Below, piece after piece: positions 30,867 through 39,033 of a stretch of DNA of 39,123 bases. Each line of letters opens with the position of its first letter. Position 1 is the first letter of the stretch. The DNA lies in contig CALJSB010000137.1 of the NCBI GenBank assembly GCA_937976305.1, positions 1-39,123 on the forward strand. The letters run 5' to 3'. The notes below the pieces were generated by a model. It ran no database searches. It was given only the letters and a program-made list of their open reading frames with translations, and was not told where the DNA came from. A program made the position numbers and the translations under genes. This DNA comes from an uncultured Acidimicrobiales bacterium. Lineage in GTDB: Bacteria > Actinomycetota > Acidimicrobiia > Acidimicrobiales > SZUA-35.

Positions 30867-30889
30867 CTGCGTGCGGGCCGGTGACCACC

Positions 30890-32146
30890 ATGCGTAGTTT
30901 TGTGATCTCTGGAAGTGGCGACGAGGCTCCTGCCCGCTCGCCACGGCGGCACCAATCGGTGCTCTTTGTCTCTCTGCTCGTCCTCTTGTCGACGCTCGGG
31001 TTTCCGACCGATGCCCAGACCAACGAGGAGATCGACGACATTCGGGAAGAGCGACGGCGAGCTCAAGAGCAACAGGTCGCCCAAGCTGGTCGTGTCGATG
31101 CTGCAAACGCCGAGGTTGGTGAGCTGACGCTGGCCCTCGAAATCTTGCAGGGAAACGTGATTGGCAAAGAGGGTGAGCTCTCGAACGCCCGCCTGCAGCT
31201 CGAACAGGCCAACATCGAACTCGCTGCCGCCGAGGGTGCGGTCCTGGCCAAAGAGGAAGAGATCGTTGGCCTACGCGACCAAATGGCGGCTCGAGCCATT
31301 ACCTCGTTTGTGAACCAGGACGACGGTGGCTCTGTGTTCGTTCAGACTGCCGATCCCACCCAGGCGGCCCGCATGCAGTTGCTGGTTGAAGAGGTCACCC
31401 AGACCGACATCGACGTCGGCGAGGACCTGCGAGCGGCCGAGGAAGATCTCGAAGTCGAACGGGGCAGGGCCAGCAATGCAGCGGCCGAGGCGTTGAGGCT
31501 CGAGAGCGAGATCGCACAACAGCTCGTCGAGCTCGAAGCCGCTCGCGATCTGCAGAACGAACTCACGATCGAGGCCGAGCTGAGGCTCGAGCACCTCTTG
31601 GTCGAGCTGGCAGCCATCGAAGAGCTTGATGCCGATCTCGCACGACAAGAGTCGGCCGCCCTCGATGAACTGGCGAGAGAACTGGCCCGCGAGCGCTCAA
31701 ACGGAGGCGGAGCCATTGCCCGCACATCAACCGAGGCCATTCCGATCCCGCCGAACCACGAGATCGTGAGCGCAAATGGCTACTGGGTGCATGAGTCGAT
31801 CGCCGCCAACGTCGAGGCCATGACACTCGCCGCAGAAGCCGACGGCATCAACCTCGGTGGCGGTGGCTGGCGTGATAGCCAACGCCAGATTGAGCTCCGC
31901 CAGAAGCACTGCGGCACGAGCGACTACGCCGTCTACGAGATGCCATCGAGCCAGTGTTCACCCCCGACGGCCCGACCCGGCGCGTCGATGCATGAGCGAG
32001 GCCTAGCGCTCGATCTCACGTGCGACGGTGCGTTGATCGGCCGCCGTGACAACCGCTGCTTCCGCTGGCTTGCCGAGCACGCCAACAGCTACGGCTTCTA
32101 CAACCTGCCAAGCGAGCCCTGGCACTGGTCAACAAACGGCCGATAG
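30890..32146 (+). CDS. Secreted coiled-coil protein with C-terminal VanY-type D,D-carboxypeptidase domain
   Basis: The protein has about 418 residues from ATG 30890 (GTG 30881 is possible). A signal peptide or anchor (about 22-40) is followed by a long coiled coil (about 45-280: EERRRAQEQQVAQAGRVDAA, leading into LEQANIELAAAEG and AAEALRLESEIAQQLVELEA). The C-terminal domain (about 310-418) has the M15B zinc motif SMHERGLALD and the final EPWHWS. Such domains trim D-Ala-D-Ala peptides of peptidoglycan. Coiled coil plus peptidase resembles EnvC/CwlO-type architecture at division or growth sites, with a carboxypeptidase instead of LytM or NlpC. Two cysteine pairs near the active site may form disulfides. 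Confidence 0.85.
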   Translation: MRSFVISGSGDEAPARSPRRHQSVLFVSLLVLLSTLGFPTDAQTNEEIDDIREERRRAQEQQVAQAGRVDAANAEVGELTLALEILQGNVIGKEGELSNARLQLEQANIELAAAEGAVLAKEEEIVGLRDQMAARAITSFVNQDDGGSVFVQTADPTQAARMQLLVEEVTQTDIDVGEDLRAAEEDLEVERGRASNAAAEALRLESEIAQQLVELEAARDLQNELTIEAELRLEHLLVELAAIEELDADLARQESAALDELARELARERSNGGGAIARTSTEAIPIPPNHEIVSANGYWVHESIAANVEAMTLAAEADGINLGGGGWRDSQRQIELRQKHCGTSDYAVYEMPSSQCSPPTARPGASMHERGLALDLTCDGALIGRRDNRCFRWLAEHANSYGFYNLPSEPWHWSTNGR

Positions 32147-32169
32147 CCGAGCTCGACCTCGCCCAGCGG

Positions 32170-32175
32170 TAGCGT
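32170..32175 (+). promoter_or_regulatory. Candidate -10 box TAGCGT for SDR gene
   Basis: TAGCGT is followed by 7 bases and then ATG 32183. Confidence 0.4.
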
Positions 32176-32182
32176 TCGGCGA

Positions 32183-32938
32183 ATGAGCGAGCACCTCACC
32201 ATCATCACCGGGGCGTCGAGTGGCATCGGCGCAGCGATGGCCGATGCAGCGACTGCGGCCGGCCACACGGCCGCAACGGTCAGTCGCCGACCGGGTCCCG
32301 GCGAGCACCTAGCAGCCGACCTCTCGGATCCGGCATCGTGGTCGACCACCGCCGACTGGATCGATGGCCTCGTCGCACGGCAAGCGTGGGACCGAATCAC
32401 GCTGATCCACAACGCCGGCACACTCGAGCCCATCGGCTTCGCAGGCGAGGTCGACTCCGAGGCCTACGTGTCGAACGTGCTCCTCAATTCAGCTTCCGGC
32501 CAAGTCCTCGGCGACCGCTTCCTTCGGTCGGTCACTGCGGCAGGGTGCCAGGCGATGCTGATGATCATCAGCTCGGGCGCTGGCAAAAACGCCTACCCCG
32601 GTTGGTCGAGTTACTGCGCAGGCAAAGCGGCAACCGACATGTGGGTTCGGGTCGCGGGCCTCGAACAGGACATGCGATCGAGCCCCGTCTCGGTGATCTC
32701 GATGGCGCCTGGGGTGGTGGCGACCGACATGCAAGCCGGCATCCGCGAACAAGACAGTGCCGCGTTCCCGAACGTCGCACGATTCCAAGAAATGCACGAG
32801 AGCGGCGCCCTGGCCGACCCGGTCGAGGTTGGCGCTGTCATCTTCGGCCTCGCGCAACAGAACTGCGGACCCACCGCCACCTACCGCGGAGCCGTGCTCA
32901 CCAACGGCGCCGTACTCGACATCCGCGACCTCGACTGA
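32183..32938 (+). CDS. Short-chain dehydrogenase/reductase (SDR)
   Basis: This 251-residue classical SDR has TGASSGIGAAMA (residues 9-20) for cofactor binding, LIHNAGTLEPIG as the NNAG-like motif, SSGAGKNAYPGWSSYCAGKAA with catalytic Ser, Tyr and Lys, and SMAPGVVATDMQ. SRRPG after strand 2 favours NADPH. The pattern of the substrate loop is closest to sepiapterin-reductase/benzil-reductase-type SDRs, but the substrate cannot be named. It starts at ATG 32183 and is probably leaderless. It has no functional link to its neighbours that can be seen. Confidence 0.9.
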   Translation: MSEHLTIITGASSGIGAAMADAATAAGHTAATVSRRPGPGEHLAADLSDPASWSTTADWIDGLVARQAWDRITLIHNAGTLEPIGFAGEVDSEAYVSNVLLNSASGQVLGDRFLRSVTAAGCQAMLMIISSGAGKNAYPGWSSYCAGKAATDMWVRVAGLEQDMRSSPVSVISMAPGVVATDMQAGIREQDSAAFPNVARFQEMHESGALADPVEVGAVIFGLAQQNCGPTATYRGAVLTNGAVLDIRDLD

Positions 32939-33132
32939 CCGGCAAGTCCGCAGGTGCTCGCTCGCCACAGGACTTGCTTTGCGCTCCGAAACCATTCCAT
33001 GGCGGCACGTTGGACCGACCGCCTCGCGGCGCGCCGAAGAACGGGCTCGGGAGATTGTCTCACTTCGGCTTCACCACGAGGGCTGCTGTAGTCTTCGCCA
33101 GTCTCAAGCTTCTCGATCTATGAAGGACCTTC

Positions 33133-33813
33133 ATGGCTGATCCATTCACACCGCGCACACCTTTTGCCCCCTGGGATCGTCGAGAACTCCCGGGCCGGTT
33201 CACGGTCGACGAGACCGCTCGTCGTTGCGGCAACTACAAGTGGATTGAGATGCGAATCTTCGAGCTCATGGGTGGCTGGGTTGCCACCGTGCCTGAGCTC
33301 GACGTGAAGCTTCGGCTGGGCACGCACTGCTACCACCACGCCTTCCATTCCGAGCTCTGGCACAAGCGGCTGCCCGAGTTGCGCGAGATGAATCCAGAGC
33401 GACTCACCGAACCGCCGAATCCTGAGATGGAGGCCTTTGTCGAGGCGCTCGGTGCCCCAGAAGCGGCGGATGAAACCATCGAGAAGCTGGTTGGTATGTA
33501 TCGGGTGCTGTTGCCTCACCTGATTGCCGCCTACACGTTCCATCTGAACAACACGTCGTCGATCACCGATTCGCCAACGATGCGGTCGATCAACTTCTGC
33601 CTTCAGGACGACATGGAAGAGTGGCGTGAGGGCGAGATGATCATTCAGTCGTTGCTCACCACGCCCGAAGAGGTCGAGCGAGCAGCTGCCCACCAAGCGA
33701 AGTTGACCAACCTCATGATCGCAGCCGGTGGCGTGACGGGCCCGGGCTCGGTCGGCTCGTTCGACATGGACGACGATGCCGCCGAGAAGGCAGCCGAGGA
33801 CGCATCCGCGTGA
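33133..33813 (+). CDS. Ferritin-like-fold protein of unknown function
   Basis: This 226-residue protein starts at ATG 33133, with AAGGA just upstream. The sequence looks like a four-helix ferritin-like domain: KWIEMRIFELMGGWVA, then LGTHCYHHAFHSELWHKRLPELREM with histidines and glutamates at helical spacing, later LLPHLIAAYTFHLNNTSS and CLQDDMEEWREGEMIIQSLL. Carboxylate/His positions could bind a di-metal centre. A 40-residue acidic Gly/Ala-rich tail follows. No specific family is recognised. The stop overlaps the start of the next gene by 4 bases, so the two are coupled. Confidence 0.6.
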   Translation: MADPFTPRTPFAPWDRRELPGRFTVDETARRCGNYKWIEMRIFELMGGWVATVPELDVKLRLGTHCYHHAFHSELWHKRLPELREMNPERLTEPPNPEMEAFVEALGAPEAADETIEKLVGMYRVLLPHLIAAYTFHLNNTSSITDSPTMRSINFCLQDDMEEWREGEMIIQSLLTTPEEVERAAAHQAKLTNLMIAAGGVTGPGSVGSFDMDDDAAEKAAEDASA

Positions 33814-34334
33814 GTGTGAGCCCCGAGACCTTCACGCTCGTCGAGTACGAGGCCGGTCAGATCCAAGCTGTCTTCGACGACATGGTCACGCGTGTCCCTG
33901 GCTTGCCCGAGGGACTCACGGCCGAGATTCAGATCGACGAGGAGCTGTCGACCGCTCGGGTCGCGGTGCAGTCGATCGAACCGCTTGTGTTGGCGATGGA
34001 GTCTGGTGCGTTCGAGAACACCAAGCAGCCTCGGACCTTCGGCGTCGAGGCGAGCGAGAACGCATTCGGTCGCCTCTTGTTCGAAGTAGCCGATCGTCTC
34101 TCTGATGACTTTGGGGCTCCGGCGATCGATGATCCGCTCGAGTTCACCGAGCGGATCGCGTGGGATGCCTATTGCTTTGGTCGGCTCTCACGGATCGGCG
34201 TGCGGGTGTTCAAGCCGAAGCACGTCTACAACTTCCGCAACCGGCACGGCTTTTCTGATGCTGCCGACGCTGCGTTCGAGAAGCTCTGGTCCGCCGACAA
34301 CCTGACGTGGAGCGACATTCAGGCGGTCTGCTAG
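33810..34334 (+). CDS. Conserved-looking protein of unknown function, partner of the ferritin-like gene
   Basis: This 174-residue protein starts at GTG 33810 inside the stop of the ferritin-like gene (GTGA). It has no signal peptide or membrane helix. The N-terminal half is a strand-rich domain (TFTLVEYEAGQIQAVFDDMV, then GLTAEIQIDEELSTARVAVQ). The C-terminal half is helical (AFGRLLFEVADRLSDDFGAP, FTERIAWDAYCFGRLSRIGV), ending in YNFRNRHGFSDAADAAFEKLW. The family is not recognised. Strict coupling with the ferritin-like protein suggests a complex or shared pathway. Codon use matches neighbours. Confidence 0.55.
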   Translation: MSVSPETFTLVEYEAGQIQAVFDDMVTRVPGLPEGLTAEIQIDEELSTARVAVQSIEPLVLAMESGAFENTKQPRTFGVEASENAFGRLLFEVADRLSDDFGAPAIDDPLEFTERIAWDAYCFGRLSRIGVRVFKPKHVYNFRNRHGFSDAADAAFEKLWSADNLTWSDIQAVC

Positions 34335-34346
34335 CTGGCGCTCGCT

Positions 34347-34697
34347 CTAGGCCAGATCGTGCATCGTGACCGCTTCGTGCAGATCGATGTTTGGCGGTTC
34401 GGTCAGCAGTCCCGTGCATGCGGTGGCCATCTCGACCATCGTCGATGATTCGAAGTGTGTCGCTTGGTGTTCCTCTGATTCCCACTTCTGCACGATGAGG
34501 AATCGGCCGGGCGTTGTGATCGACGCCACCAAGTCGACGTTCCGGCAGCCGGCCTCACTACGGCACAACACGACGTACTTCGACAGCACGTCGAGTAACT
34601 CATCGTGGGTGTCGGTGCGGAACTCCATGGTGACCATGATCGGCTCGATCTCGTCGGCCTGTTCGTGGATGGGAGGTTGATCACTCAAGGGGAGCAT
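34347..34697 (-). CDS. Antibiotic biosynthesis monooxygenase (ABM) domain protein
   Basis: This protein has about 116 residues from ATG 34697; GTG 34724 and a later ATG in MVTMEFRT are alternatives. The ferredoxin-like ABM fold is seen: VTMEFRTDTHDELLDVLSKY, then SEAGCRNVDLVASITTPGRF and IVQKWESEEHQATHFES. Small ABM proteins (YgiN/LsrG-like) act on quinones, heme or signalling molecules. The substrate is unknown. It converges with the gene pair on its left, with 12 bases between stops. Confidence 0.78.
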   Translation of the reverse strand: MLPLSDQPPIHEQADEIEPIMVTMEFRTDTHDELLDVLSKYVVLCRSEAGCRNVDLVASITTPGRFLIVQKWESEEHQATHFESSTMVEMATACTGLLTEPPNIDLHEAVTMHDLA

Positions 34698-34724
34698 TCC
34701 TTCTGCCGTTGAATTCGGGAGCAC

Positions 34725-34978
34725 GTTGACGTGTTTACAACCAAAGCAGGTTGGATGCCCGACTCCAGAATGGCGCTCCCGAGCGTCACAATGGTGGTGG
34801 CACCCGCCCGGCTAAGCAAAAACCGTGTTCTGTCGGTACGCTGCGAAGGCAGGTTCAAGCCGATATTGAGAGTTCATTTGAGCGTTGAGGGGTAGCGTTC
34901 GAATTCCAGGATGACCTGGCGTTCGGGTCCGCTTCCTGAAACACATTTCCGATCTATTCAACAGAGAGGTTGAGATCC
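34725..34978 (+). promoter_or_regulatory. Upstream region of the sigma factor gene
   Basis: The region has no gene. It holds TAGCGT at about 34892 after a G-rich stretch and a TACGCT at about 34838 as possible -10 boxes; neither has a clear -35. AGAGG at 34965-34969 is 9 bases before TTG 34979 and decides the start of the sigma gene. The leader is therefore long, in contrast to the leaderless genes nearby. Confidence 0.4.
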
Positions 34979-35914
34979 TTGGCGAAGGAGCGAGTCGAAC
35001 GGGACGAGGAAGACCTCGTCAGGCTGTACCTCACGGACATCGGCCAGTATCCCCTTCTCACGAAGGAAGACGAAGTTCGTCTTGCCCAAGCCATCGAGGC
35101 CGGCAAAGAGGCTGAAGAGGCCCTGGCGTCCGAGGAAGACATCTCTTCATCGCGCAAACGTGAGCTGCGCCGCACGATTCGCAAGGGCAGTGGAGCTGAG
35201 CGCACGTTTGTGCAATCAAACCTCCGCCTGGTTGTCTCGATCGCCAAGAAGTATCAAGCCTCAGGCTTGCCACTTCTCGACCTCATCCAAGAGGGCAACC
35301 TCGGGCTGATGCACGCCGTCGAGAAGTTCGACTGGCGCAAAGGCTTCAAGTTCTCGACCTACGCAACCTGGTGGATCCGTCAAGCGATCACTCGCGGCAT
35401 TGCCAACACCGGTCGCACCATCCGTCTGCCCGTGCACGCCGGCGACACTCTCGCTCGGCTGCAGAAGGCTCGGGCTCGTCTCGAGCTCAAGTACGGACGC
35501 CCCGCCACACTGTCTGAGCTGGCCATCGAAGTCGAGATGCCGGAAGACAAGGTCACCGAAGCGCTTCGCTTCGCAGCCGAACCTCTCTCGCTCTCGGAAC
35601 CATTGCGTGAAGACGGCGATGCTGAACTTGGCGATGTGGTCGAAGACCGCGGCGCTGACTCACCTTTCGAGGTAGCGGCAACTGCCTTGCTTCCCGAAGA
35701 GATCAGCCGCCTGCTTGCGCCACTCGATGAGCGCGAGCGTGAGATCCTCAAGTTGCGGTTTGGGCTTGATCGCGGCGAGCCGCGGACGCTCGAAGAGGTT
35801 GGCGAGTACTTCAACCTCACACGTGAGCGCATCCGTCAGATCGAAGCTCGTGCCATGTCAAAGCTCCGTCATCCGAGCTCAGACACCGGCGCAAGAGATC
35901 TCCTCGCTGTTTAG
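34979..35914 (+). CDS. RNA polymerase sigma factor, group 1/2 (RpoD/SigB-like)
   Basis: This 311-residue protein starts at TTG 34979 because AGAGG has the right spacing to it and none to TTG 34970. Region 1.2 is VRLYLTDIGQYPLLTKEDEVRLA. Region 2 carries NLRLVVSIAKKYQ, LDLIQEGNLGLMHAVEKFD and FSTYATWWIRQAITR. Region 3 is ELKYGRPATLSELA. Region 4 has LDEREREILKLRFGLD and the -35-binding helix LTRERIRQIEARAMSKLR. Region 1.1 is absent, which fits a group 2 factor (mycobacterial SigB-like) or a short principal factor. The stop codon TAG overlaps the TAA of the opposing gene by 2 bases. Confidence 0.95.
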   Translation: MAKERVERDEEDLVRLYLTDIGQYPLLTKEDEVRLAQAIEAGKEAEEALASEEDISSSRKRELRRTIRKGSGAERTFVQSNLRLVVSIAKKYQASGLPLLDLIQEGNLGLMHAVEKFDWRKGFKFSTYATWWIRQAITRGIANTGRTIRLPVHAGDTLARLQKARARLELKYGRPATLSELAIEVEMPEDKVTEALRFAAEPLSLSEPLREDGDAELGDVVEDRGADSPFEVAATALLPEEISRLLAPLDEREREILKLRFGLDRGEPRTLEEVGEYFNLTRERIRQIEARAMSKLRHPSSDTGARDLLAV

Positions 35915-36264
35915 GCGCTGCTGAAGGTTTGCCATTCTTCATCGGTCCAGGCGGGGCGAATCTGTTCGGTGACGAAGTCGACCGTCCACTGGACCATTTC
36001 GAACCACGGCAATTCGACGCTCATCATCTCGGTGAACGACAACCCGTCGAGGATCATTGCCGCGTCTTCGATCTCGAGCGAGATGTCGCGGTCGGGACCT
36101 GAAAGGGCTTCCCATTCCTGCGGCTCCCAGGTGTCCCACACTCGTTGCTCGAGGACGATCGCACGCTCGGGATCTTCTGACCGTGCATGATCGTCGAGGA
36201 TGCCGAGCGTCTCACGAAGGGCAGCCCCTGCCTCGATGGGCAGGGTGATCGAACGGGTCAGCAC
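35911..36264 (-). CDS. Hypothetical protein in the dioxygenase operon
   Basis: This 117-residue protein starts at GTG 36264, one base after the stop of the trimethyllysine-dioxygenase-like gene, so the two are coupled. It is acidic, with many Trp and Glu residues (RVWDTWEPQEWEAL, ELPWFEMVQWTVDF, RPAWTDEEWQTF), and looks largely helical with no membrane segment. The family is not recognised. Its stop TAA overlaps the sigma factor stop TAG on the other strand. Its association with the dioxygenase suggests a role in the same pathway (inference). Confidence 0.55.
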   Translation of the reverse strand: MLTRSITLPIEAGAALRETLGILDDHARSEDPERAIVLEQRVWDTWEPQEWEALSGPDRDISLEIEDAAMILDGLSFTEMMSVELPWFEMVQWTVDFVTEQIRPAWTDEEWQTFSSA

Positions 36265-36265
36265 C

Positions 36266-37402
36266 TCAGGACGCAGCGACCTGTGAGGCAAGAACGCGAC
36301 GCCGACTGTCCGCAAGATCGCGAGCAACGTAGGCGCCGTTGAACGTCCGCTGCCCCGTGAACCCCGTGCGGCCATGAAGGACCCGCCAGTTGTCGAAGAC
36401 AACGGCCTCGCCCGGTTGCAGAACAATCTGCAACTGGTTGGCCGGGTCGACGATGCGGTCGTGGAGCGCGGAGTACGCCGCATAAAACCGAGTCATTGCA
36501 GCTGGTTCGAGCCACATTGGTGATCGGTCGTAATTGTTGAAGCTGATCTGGAGCAGGCTCGGGCTGTCTCCCATCGGCGGTTCGTCGAACCGCAACGCTG
36601 GCCGAGCAGCTCGAAGCTCGACCCCCGGTTCGAGATAGTGAGCTGGCACCGTCGTCGTGCGGAGCACCTCCACGGCGGCGGGGTCGTCTCGTAAGAGCTG
36701 ATCGACGACGGTCAAACCGTCAACGAGAATGCTCGCTCCACCTTCGCCGGCCTGCTGGACAAAGTGGAGGAGCTGCAAGCCGGGGGCATCGTGCACGTAG
36801 GTGCCGTCGGTGTGAGGTTCGAGACTCTCGCTCGAGTACGCCGAGTCGGCATGATCGACCGACCCGGACTCGACGGTCCACATGCGGCCAAAGATCGTCT
36901 CCTGGGGGGGAGCAATTCGTCGAACCAGCCGTTCGGTCTCAGCGAGATCATCTGGGATCCCGGTGACGAGGGCAAAGCCATGGCGCCGGATATTCGCCAG
37001 CCAGACAGCTACATCACTGTCGCTGCCTTCTGCCACCAAACGCTCGAACGTGAACGTCACGGTTGTTCGAGGGTCGGGTGCCGAGGCATCCCAGCGGATT
37101 CGGTCGTCGCCGATATCGGTGGTGCCGGCAACCTTCGCCAACAACCCTTCGTCGATCTCGGTGGCCGGTGATCCGTCACCCCAGGTGATGACCACAACGC
37201 CAGGGCGCATCGAGACGTCTACCGGCTGGAGATGTTCGCAGATCTCGAACGTGTCGACTCGCCGTTGTTTGGTGGTTGCGTCGAACGCAGCCGGGCTTTG
37301 GTCGTGATCGCGGAGCCAATGCCAGGTGAACAGTCGTTCGGTGCCCGATGGAAAGGCAACGGTGAGACCCGCACTGCTTGTTGTCAGCTCGAGTTGGTCC
37401 AC
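36266..37402 (-). CDS. Trimethyllysine / gamma-butyrobetaine dioxygenase-like protein
   Basis: The protein has 378 residues from GTG 37402, where the family N-terminal domain begins; the frame is open to 37567 but would overlap the upstream gene. The N-terminal domain matches the BBOX/TMLH type (LFTWHWLRDHDQSP, TKQRRVDTFEI, VVITWGDGSPA), but the zinc-binding cysteines of human TMLH (WLRDHCxxxxC) are replaced. The catalytic 2-oxoglutarate/Fe(II) domain has HTDGTYVHDAPGLQLLHF (HxD), LLQISFNNYDRSP and VVFDNWRVLHGRTGFTG (distal His and Arg). The reaction would be hydroxylation of trimethyllysine or a related betaine, the entry into carnitine synthesis; the substrate is unproven. Confidence 0.85.
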   Translation of the reverse strand: MDQLELTTSSAGLTVAFPSGTERLFTWHWLRDHDQSPAAFDATTKQRRVDTFEICEHLQPVDVSMRPGVVVITWGDGSPATEIDEGLLAKVAGTTDIGDDRIRWDASAPDPRTTVTFTFERLVAEGSDSDVAVWLANIRRHGFALVTGIPDDLAETERLVRRIAPPQETIFGRMWTVESGSVDHADSAYSSESLEPHTDGTYVHDAPGLQLLHFVQQAGEGGASILVDGLTVVDQLLRDDPAAVEVLRTTTVPAHYLEPGVELRAARPALRFDEPPMGDSPSLLQISFNNYDRSPMWLEPAAMTRFYAAYSALHDRIVDPANQLQIVLQPGEAVVFDNWRVLHGRTGFTGQRTFNGAYVARDLADSRRRVLASQVAAS

Positions 37403-37439
37403 CGTGTCAGGATGCCTGAGGTTGGCCGGTCTTTGCCAC

Positions 37440-39033
37440 TCACCAGCAGCTCGCGTTCCGAGTCGTGCCATCGGGGCAGATGACGTTCGAGAAGGTTGCG
37501 TTGGCGGTGTTGCTCGGTGTGCCGGTAACGCTTTGGAAGTTTGCGTCTGCGAAAATGGTCGAGCCAACGTTCATCCCGCCGAGAGCCGCGCCATTCAAGT
37601 TCGTGCGGTAGAACTCGGTGCCTCCACTGGCATCGGTTTCGCGGAGGTCGGCGTTGATCAGCGTTGCGTCGTTGAAGTTGACGATCGAGAAGCTGGCACG
37701 ACTGAAGTCCACTCTGTTCAAGGTGGCGAAGCCGAAGCTCACTTCAACCATCTCTGCGCCTACAAGCACTGCATCGTTCCAGTTGGAGTAGGCGGCGTCG
37801 ACCCTGGTGAGACCGATGTCCCGGGCATTGGCGTTGGCGAAGTTGGTGTTCACCAACGAACCGTCGGAGAAGTTGGCGCCGGTGAGCGTGGCTCCAGTGA
37901 GGTTGGCCGCGTCGAGGTTGAGGAGGCTGATCGTGGCTTCCGACAGATCGGCGTTGGACAGGTCGGCTCCGGTCAGGTTGACCTCGCTCAGCGTCACCCC
38001 ACGAAGGTTGCAGCCTCGGAGGTCGGCGAACGGCTGGTCGGTCAGTGCCCCCGTTCTGAGCTCGTCACATGGGTCTGAAACCGCTGTGGTCGTTGTGCTT
38101 GTGCTGGTGGTGATCGAGATCGTTGGTCGGGTCAGCGGGGTGGTCGGGGTCCCTGACTCCGGCCGAGTCGACGGCGCCGTCGTGACTGGTTGTGTCGATG
38201 TCGGTGCTGCGGTTGTCGAGGTTGAGGTGGAGGGGGACACCGTGACGGTCGCTGCGGGCGCGGTGGTCTGCGAGCTGGCTGTGAACGTGGAGGAGCTTGC
38301 CGAGATTTGTGTCGTGGTGGTTGCTTCGATGGGTTGGGAAACCTCAGGAGCGGTCGTGTCGGCAAACGCGATCGAGGTGGGGGCCGCCGATGCTCGGTCG
38401 ACGGATTGATCGGTGGTCGGCGGGGCGAGCAGACCGGCCGCTGCGACGACGGCGCCAACCGCTACCGAGCCGGCGCTGACCGCCACGGCACCCGCTCCGG
38501 ACGCCATGGCGCCGGGTCGGAAGAGTGCGTCGAGGTGCACGAGCCAGCCGAATTGGCCTGATCGGCCCGTGACCTTCCCGACCGAGGCTTGGAGCATGGC
38601 CTTTACGACGGCCGGATCGAAATGGGTGCCAGCGCAGTCAACGAGTTCACGACGGGCCGCTTCGGCCGACATCGGCTTCTTGTACGACCGAGCAGATGTG
38701 ATGACGTCGTAGGCATCGGCGACGGCGACGATTCTGCCGGCGAGCGAGATGTCGTGACCCGAGAGGCCTCGCGGGTACCCGCTCCCGTCGAACTTCTCGT
38801 GGTGCTGGCCAGCTGCATGTACGAACTCGCCCAACCAGCTCTCGAGCGGTGCGGCCATCTCAGCTCCCACCGCTGGGTGTGATCGGATGACCTGCCACTC
38901 GTCGGCATCGGGCGCGCCGTCTTTGTTGAGGAGTTCCGCCGGAACGGCGAGCTTGCCGATGTCGTGGAGCAGTACCCCCCATGTTGGATCGAGCGATGGG
39001 GGCGGCTCGAAGAGGCTGTGGTGGGCTCCGGTT
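37440..39033 (-). pseudogene. 5'-truncated HD-GYP membrane protein with pentapeptide-repeat C-terminus
   Basis: The readable part starts inside an HD-GYP phosphodiesterase domain (VLLHDIGKLAVP, HHEKFDGSGYPRGL, DAYDVITSARSYKKP), which normally has 30 or more further residues with ligands before HDIGK. Those are missing, and the open frame continues straight into selC without any ATG, GTG or TTG between selC and the HD motif. After the HD-GYP part come a membrane helix (about GAVAVSAGSVAVGAVVAAAG), a 130-residue Thr/Ser/Pro linker and about 160 residues of pentapeptide repeats (ADLSNADLSEATISLLNLDA and on), presumably outside the cell. It ends with two cysteines near the C-terminus. It would be c-di-GMP-related if intact. 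Unless a non-standard start is used, it is a broken gene. Confidence 0.65.

Noticed and set aside
37326..38078. 250-codon plus-strand frame rich in Val/Gly/Glu repeats
   Set aside because: It is the complement of the pentapeptide repeats; the periodicity comes from the opposite strand.
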